Notes: generated from the letters alone by a model not told the origin. A stretch of DNA of 34,579 bases from Chara braunii (GCA_003427395.1 BFEA01000030.1:4247108-4281686), one strand, 5' to 3'. Counted from the first letter of the stretch, positions 1 to 10,698 are shown. Numbers and translations: made by a program.

Positions 1-5
1 GAGAT

Positions 6-599
6 ATGGTCCTTCTCTACGACGCGGCACTGGAAAGGACCTGGACCGAAAAACTCGCAAATAGATGGATGAGACCTTACAGAATGGTTGAGGCACTCGA
101 CTGGGGTGCATATATGATAGCAGAATTGGATGGATCTAAGTGGAAGGACCCAGTGGCGGGGGCTAGGTTAAAGTTGTTAAGGCCCAGGCCTGCGCCCGCC
201 TTATCGCTGACCAGCCCGAAAGGGAAAGGAAAAGCCATAATGGAGGAAGGAGCCCCCTTGAGGCAATTCGAGGCAGGGGAGAGTTCCAAGAAAAGGAAAA
301 GAATAGAGAAGAGAAAGGTCAAAGGGTTANCTTTAGGAAGAGAGAAGAGATGGTTATTCGTGCTCAAGCGAGCTAGACGGAGAGTTCGCGTTAGACGTAC
401 TNGCGGGTCGACACCCTTCTCGGGGCAAAGACAGAAGAAAAAGAGGATCATGCCGGGGCCAAAAACCAGAAGAAACAGGAGAGTCAAGAAGCATCTTCTT
501 AGCCCCAGGACTCATAACAAATTGAAACATAAGACAATTGAACGCCGACATGGGCGTTCTTTATGGGCCATCACCCTGAAGCTCATCCGCTTCGTCTGA
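6..599 (+). pseudogene. Ty3/Gypsy integrase C-terminal remnant
   Basis: The first 65 or so residues of this 197-codon frame look like the end of a Ty3/Gypsy Pol polyprotein. WMRPYRMVE (residues 21-29) resembles the GPY/F module, and AYMIAELDG followed by KDPVAGARLKLLRPRP matches the usual integrase tail (xYxLxELDG...VAxxRLKxxRPR). The element enters from the left edge of the window, so protease, RT and the integrase core would lie upstream. After residue 65 the frame becomes Lys/Arg-rich, contains two ambiguous bases and resembles nothing I know; it may be a basic Pol tail or run-on into non-coding DNA. The strand is opposite to the complete LTR element at 22.5-31.2 kb and the tail sequence differs, so this is a separate family. 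No matching LTR was recognised downstream. Confidence 0.65.
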
Positions 600-1520
600 C
601 GCAAGTTGCTAGGGCTCGACGGGGGCGTCGATAAGTGGTCCGGGCTAACTGTCAGGCGGCCACAAGCAGTGCGCCGCCTGAAATCTACGGTTTTGTGACT
701 TAGGCGCAAAGACGAGTCTGAGTTTTGACGGTAATCTGGTTAGACCAGGTAGCGAAAATTAGGGGAGCTCAGGGCGCCCTTGATTTTGAGCGCGCTGAAC
801 CTTACGGGTAACCCTCAAAGATGGCGAGATGGGTGGTCGCACTCAGCACATCAACGGACTGTCATTTCCGGCCATCCAGAGGGTTAGACCTGGATTGGCC
901 TGCCTCGGAGAGGCATCGCGGGAACTGACCTCGCAGCCACATTTTTTGCGGCATACGACCGACGCCGAAATGAGGCCTCAAATTTTTGTCTATTTTCGTA
1001 CCATAATTAAAGATGGGGAAAAGGGATTACGACCAGTAGGGGAGAAGGAAAAAACATAATATCCCTTAATTTCTTTATTTTTTACGGCATTTAATTCAAG
1101 GGGGAATACCCTTGTTATTTTGTGTTTCCGGCAATGAAATTAAGAACATAGAAAAATATTAAAAATTGTAAAAAAAAAAAGAAACAAAAGAAATTCGACC
1201 ATTTATTTAAATTTTCTCGGAATTTAATTCTGGGGAACTTGCAGTTAATTTACTATTTCCGACAATAGAATTAAGGAAAGGGGAGAATGATAAAAAACGA
1301 TGAAAGGGACGGAAACCCATGACCATTGGGAGATTGGCCTGATTTCGTCTCGATTACCCGCCATCAGCTCTGACTCCGGATTGATCATTTTCCCCGGATT
1401 TTAACAAGTTAACACTACTGCCGATGGTCGAGATTCCCTGCGACGCTTTCCCTGGTGTGCTTGATTACTAACATTACCGCAGTTGGGATGTTCTGAGAGC
1501 GGGAGTCGCATGGACAGCAT
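600..1520. other. Non-coding stretch downstream of the Gypsy remnant
   Basis: No credible gene. The stretch may hold the 3' untranslated region or LTR of the Gypsy remnant, but no second copy lies in the window to define LTR edges. It contains a short hairpin near 650-682 (CAGGCGGC / GCCGCCTG arms) and then AT-rich DNA from about 1040. Confidence 0.4.
1085..1278. repeat. Imperfect direct duplication, AT-rich
   Basis: Two diverged copies, about 1085-1147 and 1218-1278. Both run CGGxATTTAATTCxxGGGGAA, then TATTTxxxxTTTCCGxCAATxxAATTAAG. They are separated by an A-rich spacer. Origin unknown; possibly an old tandem duplication in an LTR. Confidence 0.5.
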
Positions 1521-1609
1521 GGGGTGGTGCTGCCTTGGGTCGACTATGGTGTTTGGTTCGGTACGGACATGAGGGTCGTTACGGAGTGGCTACGTCCTAC
1601 GGTGTTTGA

Positions 1610-2290
1610 CGTGCTTCAGGTACGGTATGGGCCCGGTGATAGCTGTCTCACTACGGTGAATTATTTTCAGGTTTGGGAAAGCTGCAGTGATTTATTCTCA
1701 GGACCGGGGTCACTACGACAGTTATTCCAGGCGGCAGTTTGTTTTCAGGTCCGGAAATGTTGCGGCACTCTATATCAGGTTCGGGACAGGTTATCATGGC
1801 ATGATTGTACGGGTTCGGCATCCGCATGGCACAACAGCCCGGTACTGGATTTCGGGTTTGGTCAGGTTCGGTGGCATCGCGGTGTTTCGTTTCAGGTTCG
1901 ACGCCCTCACGANAGTTTATTTNGGAACCTCTGCGNTGATTTATTTTCAGGTCCAGGATCATTCCGACGGTTTACNTCAGGTTCNGTACTATTACCGCGC
2001 CGCTGCATCTTGCCGTGTTCGACATGTTTCAGGCACGGTATTGGTTCGGCATTGGCGTGGTACACGCCACANCATCATTTTCAGACTTGGTACTGGATCG
2101 GTATCNACACGGCGCGAGGCACGGGATCCCCGGATGGTTATATCAGGTTCGGCTTCGGTATGGTAAGAATTACAACAAGCCTGACTGAGTGATCCGGGTT
2201 TGACATTGACAGGTANGGATTGCTGAGATATAACGTNGAGACAAGTTCTAGTTGGCTAGTTCAAGGTTCGGAATTGGTATGGTGACGCCG
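1610..2290. repeat. Degenerate tandem array based on TTTCAGGTTCGG
   Basis: A motif close to TTTCAGGTTCGG recurs near 1614, 1664, 1693, 1745, 1775, 1862, 1889, 1948, 1976, 2027, 2081, 2144 and 2262. Spacings tend to alternate between about 28 and 50-59 bases, suggesting an old unit of about 80 bases with two motif copies. The 222-codon plus frame across it (1524-2192) is best explained as a by-product of the repeat: it has ambiguous residues, no domain signal, and a second overlapping frame is also open. I infer a decayed minisatellite or satellite fragment. Confidence 0.5.
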
Positions 2291-4740
2291 CAACTTGTTC
2301 CATGGGACACCGCAACGGGGTACCACTNTTTTCGTGTGTGTACTAGCCTGGGACACTTACGCGCNCTGNTCNAGCGATCGNTCGGAGATTGCCACATTTG
2401 CTCCGGTTCTATGGGACTTGGTACCGTCGAACTGCCGGTATACGGGTAGTATGGCCAGCGGCAGATAGAAGTGTTAACCTTTAGACATATGCAGACTAAG
2501 GGGGGNCACTACGGGTCTAAGTGCTTAGTCGCTCAGATATCACTGACCCGCTAAAGCCCGTGGCAAGGAGGGGGATGTACGGGACTATCTCGGCTCAGAA
2601 CCATTGCGAAACTNGTCGGAGCTGTCTACGCCAGTGGGCTGGAGCTGGTGCCTGGNTACTGTGGACGNCGAGCCTGTGAGACCGGTACCACTGTTTTCTT
2701 TTTCCTCCGTGGCGCGGCGGACTATTTTCTGCACACTTGCACTCCGAGAAGGCCCTGGTCGGTCAGACCATGGGACTGAAGGGGATATAGGGGAGAACAG
2801 TGAAGGGAATGNCANTGCATGCCAGGTGTGCCCGACGTAAAGCAGATGCAGAGTGGGAGACGANCTGGAGGCGGAGACGCGACGACACTCAGGCGGTTAC
2901 TTGCGAGTGAGAGACTGAGTGAGAGGGACACAGAGCCAGGCGTTCGCAGCCTTTGCGAGCGAGTGAGCACAGACATGCTCGTTGACTAGAAGATGCGATG
3001 GAAGGGACTTGGGTCAGGACGAGAAGAGGAGGCGTGCATAGTGTACCACGCTTATAGGTCGATTCAGATATGCCTGTTAGGAAGGAGAACGACAACTAAG
3101 GCGAGACGGGCTGGAGACAGCGTGCCCTTTGTAGGCGACGTTAGGCTCTTCGACAGGACAGAGCTGGGCCACTCATGCCACGCTCACCGAACTCAGCTAC
3201 TGTCGCAGTTTGAGTTACAGACTATTGATGGTAGGAGCCCCTAAGGAGAGTGGGCAGTGCACTCGGCGCTGTTGCATGGGATCGCCCTTGATAGATAATG
3301 GTGGACAACAAATATGAGTGGGAGCTTCGTTCACGCCTGTTTGTTCAAGCCAGCCAGCTGCAGTCAAGACGGGAGATGGGCGGAGTATGAGAAGAGACCA
3401 AGGGAGTAGAATAGGCATCGTCTGAGAAGTGACTGCCAACTTGGTGTTGTTATCACGTGGGCCATTTAGGAGAGGTAGGAGCCGAAGCAGGCANGGGTGA
3501 GCAGGNTCCTAGATCGAATGAGGACATACGATTCCACTTAAGTCGGGGCGAGNGAGGGGCTCNGACTCGAAGACGGAACAGCGAAAAGAGTAGATGGGCG
3601 NGGCGTCGAACATGTGAAGTGGTATCGAATTTCGCGCTACTCCCTNCGCAGCTCAACTGAAGCTTCCTCAATCTGAAGGGAAGGGACGTGGGTTTCTGTG
3701 CGTTGCACCCCCACAATTTTCNGCTGGTCTCACCAAGTTTCCACTTCCCCTTCCACNACGGTGCGGGCGAGGGCAGTTGATCGAGGTCAAGTCCNGGNNG
3801 AAGAAGTTGTTNACGGTATGGTATCCCTCGACGAGTCGCGAGGTCAAACTGAGANGAAAAGGTATGTGCTTATCTCCCGACGANTGATCTGAGGGGAGAA
3901 CCTCGTTTNAGCGCTTCCCGGGTTAACATACCGTGGTGAGTGAGAGCGGGGGAAGAGAAGTCTGTGCTAATTACAATCGGTTCATCTCAAATGCACCCAC
4001 CCGCTAAAAGTGGCCAGATACATCAGAAATGCCTCTAACTGAGAATGCTCGGGGATCANAGNAGGGAACAGCTGGCAGGTGGTGCTGAGAACAAAAGGGG
4101 TGAGAGATTGGGAGAGCAACGCCTGAAAATCTGGATGTTATTATTACTGTTACTTAAAATTAGGAACCTAGCTCTAGGGTGAGCTTAGGTGCATTCGGTT
4201 CGCTGCAATCATCCTGATGAACTGGTCCAGTAGCGGCAACCTCGCTTTTGGACGGGAGGGAGAAGCAATGCGAAGAGGAAACAAGGAAGAGACGGTGCGA
4301 AAAGAGAAGAATGGGGAAAGGCGAGAACGAACGGAGTGCNTGTGACGGAAGGGAAGTGTGGGTGTTGAGAGTGCACTAGCATTTCTCTTCGTGCGTCTAC
4401 GGGAGACCANCTCTCGATATACTTGCTGGGCNTGAATGTCTGCGCACGAATGCCTNCTGACATAATTCTGAANAGGTGNTCATGTGGGCTTGCGTATGAA
4501 GCTACGGCGAAGCAGAGGGATATCTCCATTTACTTATTATTGAAATAGTGTGTTTAGTCCGCTAGCTGTGAGCATGGACAAGAGCGCCTATGAGAACGAA
4601 ANCTATTGAGAGAGTATAGAAAGAAACGAGTGCATGGAAACGGNACTATGAGCGCTTGTAGGAGCGGGANGACTCTGAGAGGAGAGAACCGGGAAAGGAA
4701 GGGTCATACTTATGCTTATTCATTATCTGAACTCCGTCAA
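2291..4740. other. No recognisable gene; ambiguous-base-rich DNA
   Basis: Only short frames are open on either strand and none carries a domain I recognise. Many isolated ambiguous bases occur, which suggests collapsed or poorly polished repeat copies. A GAGTGAG-rich patch lies at about 2900-2970. Otherwise I see nothing here. Confidence 0.5.
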
Positions 4741-4756
4741 CTGTTGGCACGCTTGG

Positions 4757-4875
4757 ACAATCAGAGTTCNGTCAGTGATTGGCTCATCTACNNAGTCTGA
4801 AANNGAGACAACTGTTCGCTTACTTTCATAATCAAAGTTCGCCCAGCGAATAGCCCATCTTCGTAGTNTGATATC
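4757..4875. repeat. Imperfect tandem duplication, unit about 73 bp
   Basis: 4757-4802 and 4830-4875 share the pattern AATCAxAGTTCxxxCAGxGAxTxGCxCATCTxC. Both copies have ambiguous bases nearby. No coding signal. Confidence 0.4.
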
Positions 4876-5036
4876 AGGCCGGCTATTCGCTCTTTTTCGN
4901 AACTGAAATTCAATTGGNGCACCTTGCAGAAACTCAATGATGAGGTGAAGTATCCTTCCATGTTCACGCTGAAGAATCATTCACATCTAGTCATTTGGTG
5001 GCTGGTCCAGCGGGATCGCGGCGTTTGTGCGCCACA

Positions 5037-5330
5037 ACAGAGAGAGAGAAAGTGAGGGGGACTGATTGCACAGCAGGGCGAGAGAGTGAGAGAGACTGCG
5101 CAGGAACAGAGAGAGAGAGAGAGAAAGAAAATGAGGGGGGCACATCCAAGGTTGACTCGGGAAACTCACTGCTGCGTCCGTAGCTGATTTGCCAATTGAC
5201 TGTCGAAACTCACTGTTGCGTGAGCTCGCTGAACTGTTGATTAGCTATTGAACCAATTGGCTGTTGAAACTTAAGGTTGTATGAGCTTGTGGTATTACTA
5301 GTTGTCCGTTGAACCCCCTTGCCTTGTGAA
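5037..5330. repeat. GA-rich tract followed by degenerate repeats
   Basis: Interrupted GAGA tracts cover about 5037-5135. From about 5158 to 5330 the phrase AAACTCACTGxTGCGTxxGCT and the related TTGACTGTxGAAAC recur with a period near 60 bases. No gene. Confidence 0.45.
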
Positions 5331-5499
5331 GTTGCTAAATTGCACAAAGAAAGAAAAATAAAATTGGAAGCGTGACAGGGCGCCGCAAGATTCGATTCCT
5401 GCTGGTCGCCGAGGACCTCGGAAGCGGGCGCGGCGGGTGACAGGCGTCGTTGCCCTTGGCTTCGGCGAACGGTAGGCGCCCCTCCCCGGGTTTCCTAAC

Positions 5500-5975
5500 A
5501 CCGTTCCATCCCGCCTATGTCGTGGTGGGCCCGGTATTGACCATGACCCGTTTGTTAGCCATGTGAGGGGATGGACCGGGGCGTCCGGGTGAGAGGGGGG
5601 GACCAAGTTTGACAGTTGTATGTATGCCAGCGATATCCATGGAACGTCATTTGCTAGCAGAAGGCGGATAACAACTTTGAACATGAGGGCTTTGATCTCA
5701 TCCCCTGGATCCCAGGATGCCTAGACCCCCCACCCTTTTCGGCTGGGCCACGTACTTCCATGCCACCCTTTTTAGACAGTTGGTCAAGTTATGATCGTTC
5801 CTCCATAGGTAGGCTGACAACGCTGAGCGCAATTGTGTGAGTTGAATTTTGGGGATCTCCCAAAATGCTGTTTTGTACCACAGCGTAGCTAGTATGGCAT
5901 TATTTATTGCTAGCGCTCTCCCTACAAGTGATGTGTGCAGCCCATCCCAATTGGCTAGTTTTGGAGCGCAATTTG
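5500..5975 (-). pseudogene. LINE post-RT region (LINE-B)
   Basis: Continuation of the LINE-B RT in a shifted frame: ANWDGLHTSLVGRALAINN, then LATLWYK, SAYLWRND and QPKRVGGLGIL. This pattern (LSLxGRxxxINxVxxxxLWY...FLWxG...pKxxGGLGI) is the conserved segment after the palm in plant LINE ORF2 proteins. A stop follows GLGILGSRG near 5698. Recognisable protein resumes at 5684 (ALMFKVVIRLLLAND) and fades by about 5500. It aligns with 8300-8700, the same region of LINE-A, but is clearly diverged, so these are different families rather than a recent duplication. Confidence 0.75.
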
Positions 5976-6600
5976 GACCAAGACTTGACCGTGATCCTTT
6001 GGGGGGCCAAGGGCTGTCAGGCGGACCCCTAAAACTCTGATGGCCTCGTCTCTTGGTTTCCAACTGACCTGAGGGTGTTGCGGCGGGAGGGAGTTCTGCG
6101 GCGATAGCCACCACCCTTCTGTCTTAGTCCCCCAATTAACCTTCATGTCTGCCGCCACTTCGAAGGTGTGGATAGTTTCTGTAAGCGCTTTGAGGGATGC
6201 GGCTGTGGCTTTAATAAGAACTGTGAGGTCATCAACAAATAGAGATGTAATAGGGACCATATGGGGGCGCAATTCTGGAATATCTATACGTTCTATCGCA
6301 GGGTTGGCCCTAATCATTGCTGCCAGTGTCTCCATTACGAGCACGAAGAGGAGGGGAGCCACCGGGTCACCTTGGCGGACCGACCGTTGGAGTGCAAATG
6401 GGGGAGACAAATGACCATTAACCATAATGTTTGTGGCAGCAGATTTGTGCATTATGGTGATCCATGCCCTGAATCCCGCTCCAAAGTTCATTTTCTCCAG
6501 ACAACAACCCAGAAAATCCCAATCCACCTGGTCGTATGCCTTCTCAAAGTCTATAAATAGAACCGCCGCCTCCTTTCGACAGGGGAGGAGTTCTTCCGTA
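5955..6600 (-). pseudogene. LINE reverse transcriptase, RT core (LINE-B)
   Basis: The frame opens at about 6600 with AVLFIDFEKAYDQVDWDFL, the LINE RT motif with the first catalytic Asp. It continues through NFGAGFRAWI, VNG, then QRSVRQGDPVAPLLFVL (the RQGDPxxPxLF motif) and FVDDLTVL (catalytic Asp pair at 6228-6233). These motifs and spacings are those of non-LTR RTs such as the plant L1 group. The frame ends at 5955 after a shift near 5965; the protein continues in another frame. The ATG-less start at 6527 is only a track artefact: homology clearly begins upstream. RT would copy element RNA at a nicked target, but this copy is broken. Confidence 0.85.
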
Positions 6601-6601
6601 C

Positions 6602-7849
6602 TTAAGAAGGGATTTCTGAGAGGGAGAGGGCATGGGGCGGGAAAGGATCAGGAAAGTCCGAGGGGGGGCGAAATGGGAACGAGGCTTCTATGTGTGTCAA
6701 ATCCTTTAAGATTAGACGATAGTTTCTTATTTCATCCAAGACCCGTTTTTCTTCCCCCTTATCTCCACTCCATTCCACTTTTGCGATCCAACCTTCTCTC
6801 TCCCCGCCTACCCATTCTGTACAAAAGGCGGAAATCTGTCTCCTAACATCACCTTTTTGCTTAAAGACATCTAACTGCGCTTTTGTATCCAGCCACCTCA
6901 AAGTCTGTGTGAGTTCAAAGTGCACCTATTGTTGTATCTGCTCAGTAATCTCCGGCCCTTCTACTCTCACCTTCTCCATTACTAGTGTGCATCTCTGCCA
7001 CCAAAGTGCCCATACCACTACCCTTCTTCCACTTCGGAACATATTTTCTACAAAGGTCGTGGCCGTCTCCGTCAGTGGCCAGTGGCAGGCCAAAATGGCT
7101 TGCCAGGACCAGGGCCAGGGGACTGCATGTACCATTTTTCTCCATATGCGGTCCCACCATCTCCAAATAAACTGGGCAATCGGACATTGCATGAAGATGT
7201 GTTCAATAGTTTCCACCTTTTTTGAGAAGGGAAAGAGACTCTGACACCTTTGGCACCACGGGAGTAGCTTACCTTATTGTTCTAAACTGGTACGGTCCGT
7301 CCACCAGTTATTGGTTGGCAGACAGCGATGGATATCCTGCCATTGCAGGGAGGTGATTTTCATGGGTTTGTTTTTTTGTTCTTTGAACCATTTGATCAGT
7401 AGGAGGAGGGAGCGGTCCACATTTAGGTGTTTAGCCCACCGGTCGTTGATTGTGTCTCTCAGCCTCCTTTTGGGTCGGAGCATCTTGTAGGTTGATTTGA
7501 TCGACAGTTGGAATAGGCTGATCTGGCCTCCCTTCCCATGGGGAAGTTTCCATGTCCATTCTGTTGGGTCCAAAACCAGATCCTGGATTGGTTTGGTCGG
7601 CTGGAAGACCACCTTCTGTCCCTTTTGTTCTACGACTCTCACCCGGTATACTGATGTTTTCTCTTTCCATTCGAAAGGAGCTTTGTTGTCATGAAGAGCC
7701 TTGGATCTAGTGGTGGAGTAATGTTCGACCAGGACCGTCTGTGGGGAGACCATATGTATCAGGCCTATCCTTGGAGGGTGTTCTGTATCGGCTACCCAGT
7801 CGCCCTCCTTTAAGAGGGGGCCCTGTCTAAGGATTTGGTACCATGCCAA
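6602..7849 (-). pseudogene. LINE ORF2 C-terminus with RT-associated zinc finger (LINE-A)
   Basis: Frame 7849-7274 includes LQWQDIHRCLPTNNWWTDR, the usual lead-in to the RT-associated zinc-binding domain. After a stop or shift the domain follows as WCQRCQ (Cys codons at 7253-7255 and 7244-7246), then ETIEHIFMQCP with His at 7199-7201 and Cys at 7184-7186. This gives the CxxC...H...C signature of the zf-RVT domain near the end of plant LINE ORF2. Trp-rich WRWWDRIWRKM and ALWWQRC follow. An in-frame TAG sits at 6926-6928 and the frame continues to 6602, more weakly conserved. In intact elements the domain is thought to bind nucleic acid. Confidence 0.75.
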
Positions 7850-7884
7850 CGAAATAGCCTCAATTAGGTCATCCAGAGACTCTT

Positions 7885-8762
7885 CTATATGGTGGCAATA
7901 TCATAATGTGTCTCGCATGTGGTTTCCTGATTTCCAGTCTCTTCAGTCATTATCCCAGAGGTCCCCAAACTTGAGCACCCCTCGCTTGACCCAACTTTTC
8001 CAAGCGAAGAGAAACTCACCATGACACAGCCTCTCGAATCAGTCACCCATCGATTTTCGAAGAGGGGTTGTCGATAGACTTCCTCCCATCGGGTCGGGTA
8101 GATCCTGTCCGGGAGCGGAAGTTTGCGCCATGTTTCTAGCAGGGATGGCCATAAGTTGTCAATTGTCTGACCTTCGTTGTTCACAAAACCCCTTCCTTGG
8201 GGGAGCTTTTGCGAGGTTGTCCAGAACCGGTCTTCCAGCCATGTGAAGGGGTGTCTTGTTTGGGGGGTCTCAGGGGCCAAATGGGACAAGTGCTCCAGGG
8301 CTAAAACACACCACGGGCATTCGGGAGAGAAAATAAGCTTTTTGATCAATTTCAGCCGTAGCGCTTGCAGCTGTGGCTGGGTCAATTATTCCCAAGCCTC
8401 CCCCAGACTTTGGTTGAATAATCGAGTCCCATGCCACACGGCTTATTACATTGTTCTGATCACCGTTACCTCTCCATAGGAAAGCTGCTGCCTTTTTCCT
8501 TAAGCTTCGCAAAGCTGTTTTACTTAGTGGCCACAACAACGATTTGTACCATAGTGCCGCGAAGACCACATTGTTGAGGACTAAGGCTCTACCGAAAAGG
8601 GATGTGTGTTTGTTATTCCAGTTATTTAATCTTTGGTGTGCCGGGGCGTAGATCCATTCGTCATTTGGGGGTGGGCGCCCCTCTGCGGTCATGGATATCC
8701 CTAAGATCCTAACCGGGGTCTCCAAGGACATCCATTTTATGTGCGGTGATTCTGGAGAGCGA
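7885..8762 (-). pseudogene. LINE post-RT region (LINE-A)
   Basis: Begins IKWMSLETPVRILGISM, then RLNNWNNKHTSLFGRALVLN, LWYKSLLWPL, AAFLWRGNG and QPKSGGGLGIID. This is the conserved block that follows the RT palm in LINE ORF2 proteins. Near 8335 the coding frame shifts; the continuation (KLIFSPECPWCVLALEHLSH, HPFTWLEDRFW) is open to 7885. The first catalytic part of RT is absent. Broken by at least one frameshift and a stop near 7885. Confidence 0.75.
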
Positions 8763-9160
8763 CCCCCTTATCACCTCCTGACTCGAAGTTTTCTATCCTA
8801 CCTCACCCAACTATCAATCCAAGGCTCGGACAGCCGGTAGCCTGATCATTCCCGAGCCTCGGACAACCGGTAGTACATCACGGAAAAAGAAAAAAAAGAA
8901 AAAAACACAAAAAAACATACAACATTTTGATTAAAAAAAAAGAGGAAACTGCTCCAGTGTCACACTTTCAGTTTGAAATAGGCAGGAAAAACACCACGTC
9001 GCAATTTCAACATCAGAGATGTTCAAAACGGCGAAAAAAACTATACGTGGCAGCCCTATCAGCGCTGTAGTTCGTTAGAGGCAAACACAGTAGAAAAACA
9101 GGGTCCCGCACAGCGAACTACCGGGACCTTAGTAGACCTACCAACCGGGACCTTTGTGGA
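8763..9160. other. Non-coding spacer
   Basis: No gene. It contains two close copies of CTCGGACARCCGGTAG (near 8825 and 8862), an A-rich tract at 8880-8945 and the phrase CCGGGACCTT repeated near 9121 and 9147. No recognised element. Confidence 0.4.
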
Positions 9161-9418
9161 GCACCAGGACCTGTGGACAGAGTAGCACAGAGTGGAGTTT
9201 TCTCGACCCCTGTATCTGGACGTGTTTGTGGATATGAGAGGTTGAGGAAATACAACCCAAGTTTCTGCATACCTTCACCAGCACGTCCAGATTCGCGTGT
9301 AGAGAAAACTCGACACTGTTGGTGGGACTTGGCACAGCCCGTAGAGAGGGTGCAGGTTCTCTTCATGGACCGCGCGGGCTAATTTGAAACCGGGCCCGAA
9401 ATTGTCCCGCGCAGACGT

Positions 9419-9419
<1 letters not shown>

Positions 9420-9492
<73 letters not shown>
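9420..9492. repeat. (CA)n(GA)n compound microsatellite
   Basis: Uninterrupted CA dinucleotides from about 9420 to 9450 pass directly into GA dinucleotides to about 9492. Confidence 0.97.
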
Positions 9493-9495
<3 letters not shown>

Positions 9496-9507
9496 CAGTG
9501 TGACCAT

Positions 9508-9561
9508 TGTCATGTTGCCTGTACCCCTATACATGCCATCTTTCCTGTCGGGTACAGGCAA
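9508..9561. repeat. Perfect 16-bp hairpin
   Basis: CATGTTGCCTGTACCC at the left is matched exactly by its inverse complement GGGTACAGGCAACATG, with about 22 bases between. The same TGCCTGTACC / GGTACAGGCA pair flanks the next GA-tract unit at 9713-9834. Confidence 0.85.
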
Positions 9562-9615
9562 CATGAGGGTCCCCGACATGCCTGTGTACCGGTGCAAATT
9601 TGTCCCACACGGACG

Positions 9616-9618
<3 letters not shown>

Positions 9619-9685
<67 letters not shown>
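9619..9685. repeat. (GA)n microsatellite
   Basis: Pure GA dinucleotides preceded by CACACGGACGTG, the flank shared with the neighbouring CA/GA tracts. Confidence 0.97.
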
Positions 9686-9687
<2 letters not shown>

Positions 9688-9696
9688 TAGCCTAGT

Positions 9697-9853
9697 ACGG
9701 TGACCCTTATTCTGCCTGTACCGGACCCGGAACATAGGTTGTATACATTCATTATTCAGGTGCCATATGGGGGGGAGGACGGTAGTCCCTGATAATGAAT
9801 GTATAGAAGCCATCTTTCCGGTCAGGTACAGGCAAAACGAGGGTCATTGACAT
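9697..9853. repeat. Long imperfect hairpin
   Basis: Nested inverse pairs: GACCCT/AGGGTC, TGCCTGTACC/GGTACAGGCA and TATACATTCATTATTCAGG against CCTGATAATGAATGTATA. The centre is CCATATGGGGGG. The fold covers about 150 bases and resembles a small foldback or MITE-like unit. Confidence 0.65.
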
Positions 9854-9900
9854 AGCAACCATGTGCGTTATGTTGGGGGAGGATGGTAGCTACGGATGCC

Positions 9901-9903
<3 letters not shown>

Positions 9904-9961
<58 letters not shown>

Positions 9962-9962
9962 N

Positions 9963-10050
<88 letters not shown>
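9904..10050. repeat. (CT)n(GT)n compound microsatellite
   Basis: About 118 bases of CT (one ambiguous base at 9962) followed by GT to about 10050. It is the inverse counterpart of the CA/GA tract at 9420. Confidence 0.97.
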
Positions 10051-10365
10051 CTCCCTCCGGCGCGGACAAATTTGCCCCCTGTTTCGAGTTCGCCCATGCA
10101 GCCCACCAGTAATGGAATTTGCAACCTGTTTGCACGGGCTTCATAGCACTGGATGCCAAGTCCCACCAGCAGCTTCGTGCTTTCTCGACGCTCGAAGCTG
10201 GACGTGTGGGTGCAGAAGTGCAGAAAAAAAATGACATTGAATTTCTTCAACCCCACATCTCCACAAACACGTCCAGATGAGGGCGTTGAGAAAACTATAT
10301 GCTACTTGTGGAACGTGGCCCCGTGGCGGCGGTGGGTGCTACTCTGTCCTCGGACCCTTTATCCC

Positions 10366-10655
10366 AACTGAGATGGACCGCCTTGGTACCTGGTCCTCAA
10401 AATGAGGAAACTGCCCCTTTCTGTTTTTTTTTTTTTTTTTTCCTTAGGAAACTGCCCCTTTCTAACTTGTCATGTGTAGGGAGCACCGCCTGATGTTTTT
10501 TTTTGCCTTTATGAACTGGGAAGGACAGGAACCTGCCGAACTGTGTTTTTTTTGCCCTTTCTGAACTACAGGTGTGACACAGGAGTACTTCGCCCAAAAA
10601 AAAAAAAGCCATGGAAATCAGACATGCCCAACGAGAATGAAATCTGGGAGGTTCA

Positions 10656-10693
<38 letters not shown>
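10366..10693. repeat. Homopolymer and (CA)n tracts next to the Penelope-like element
   Basis: No gene. GGAAACTGCCCCTTTCT is repeated on both sides of a poly(T) run (about 10407-10464). A (CA)n tract at about 10658-10693 abuts the sense 3' end of the Penelope-like element exactly. Confidence 0.8.

Positions 10694-10698
<5 letters not shown>

Larger units (their letters stand above)
5500..6600 (-). mobile_element. LINE-type non-LTR retrotransposon fragment (LINE-B)
   Basis: The minus strand encodes the middle of a LINE ORF2 protein: RT fingers/palm motifs through the post-RT region. Sense order is 6600 (LFIDFEKAYDQVDW), 6230 (FVDD), 5900 (post-RT) and about 5500 where homology fades. The apurinic endonuclease and N-terminal RT are absent, so the copy is truncated at the sense 5' side, right next to the end of another LINE fragment. 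At least one frameshift (about 5965) and a stop near 5700 make it non-functional. Confidence 0.8.
6602..8762 (-). mobile_element. LINE-type non-LTR retrotransposon fragment (LINE-A)
   Basis: A second LINE fragment on the minus strand starts in the post-RT region (8762) and runs to the zinc-binding C-terminus (7255-7184) and beyond, to about 6602. The RT core is missing, a typical 5' truncation. It ends where LINE-B begins, so LINE-B either inserted at, or was joined to, its 3' end. No poly(A) tail or target-site duplication could be identified. Confidence 0.78.
9162..10365. repeat. Inverted repeat enclosing a microsatellite cluster
   Basis: The left arm (about 9162-9334) and right arm (about 10154-10365) are inverted copies. 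Shared phrases include TGCCAAGTCCCACCA, TCCACAAACACGTCCAGAT, GAGAAAACT and GTGCTACTCTGTCC (right-arm sense). The right arm has an extra GC-rich stretch near 10310-10335. Between the arms lie CA and GA tracts, each next to a form of CAAATTTGTCCCxCGCxGACGTGG (near 9398, 9596 and, inverted, 10052). The whole 1.2 kb is therefore roughly palindromic. It may be a foldback transposon or an inverted duplication of a microsatellite-associated unit. Open frames here are repeat-encoded and not genes. Confidence 0.7.

Noticed and set aside
5385-5402. tRNA-like B box (GATTCGATTCC)
   Set aside because: No matching acceptor stem, A box or anticodon arm at the right distance; at most a SINE scrap.
9379-10256. 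Several 100-140-codon frames at 9.4-10.3 kb
   Set aside because: All are translations of GA/CT and CA/GT dinucleotide repeats, open on both strands for that reason.
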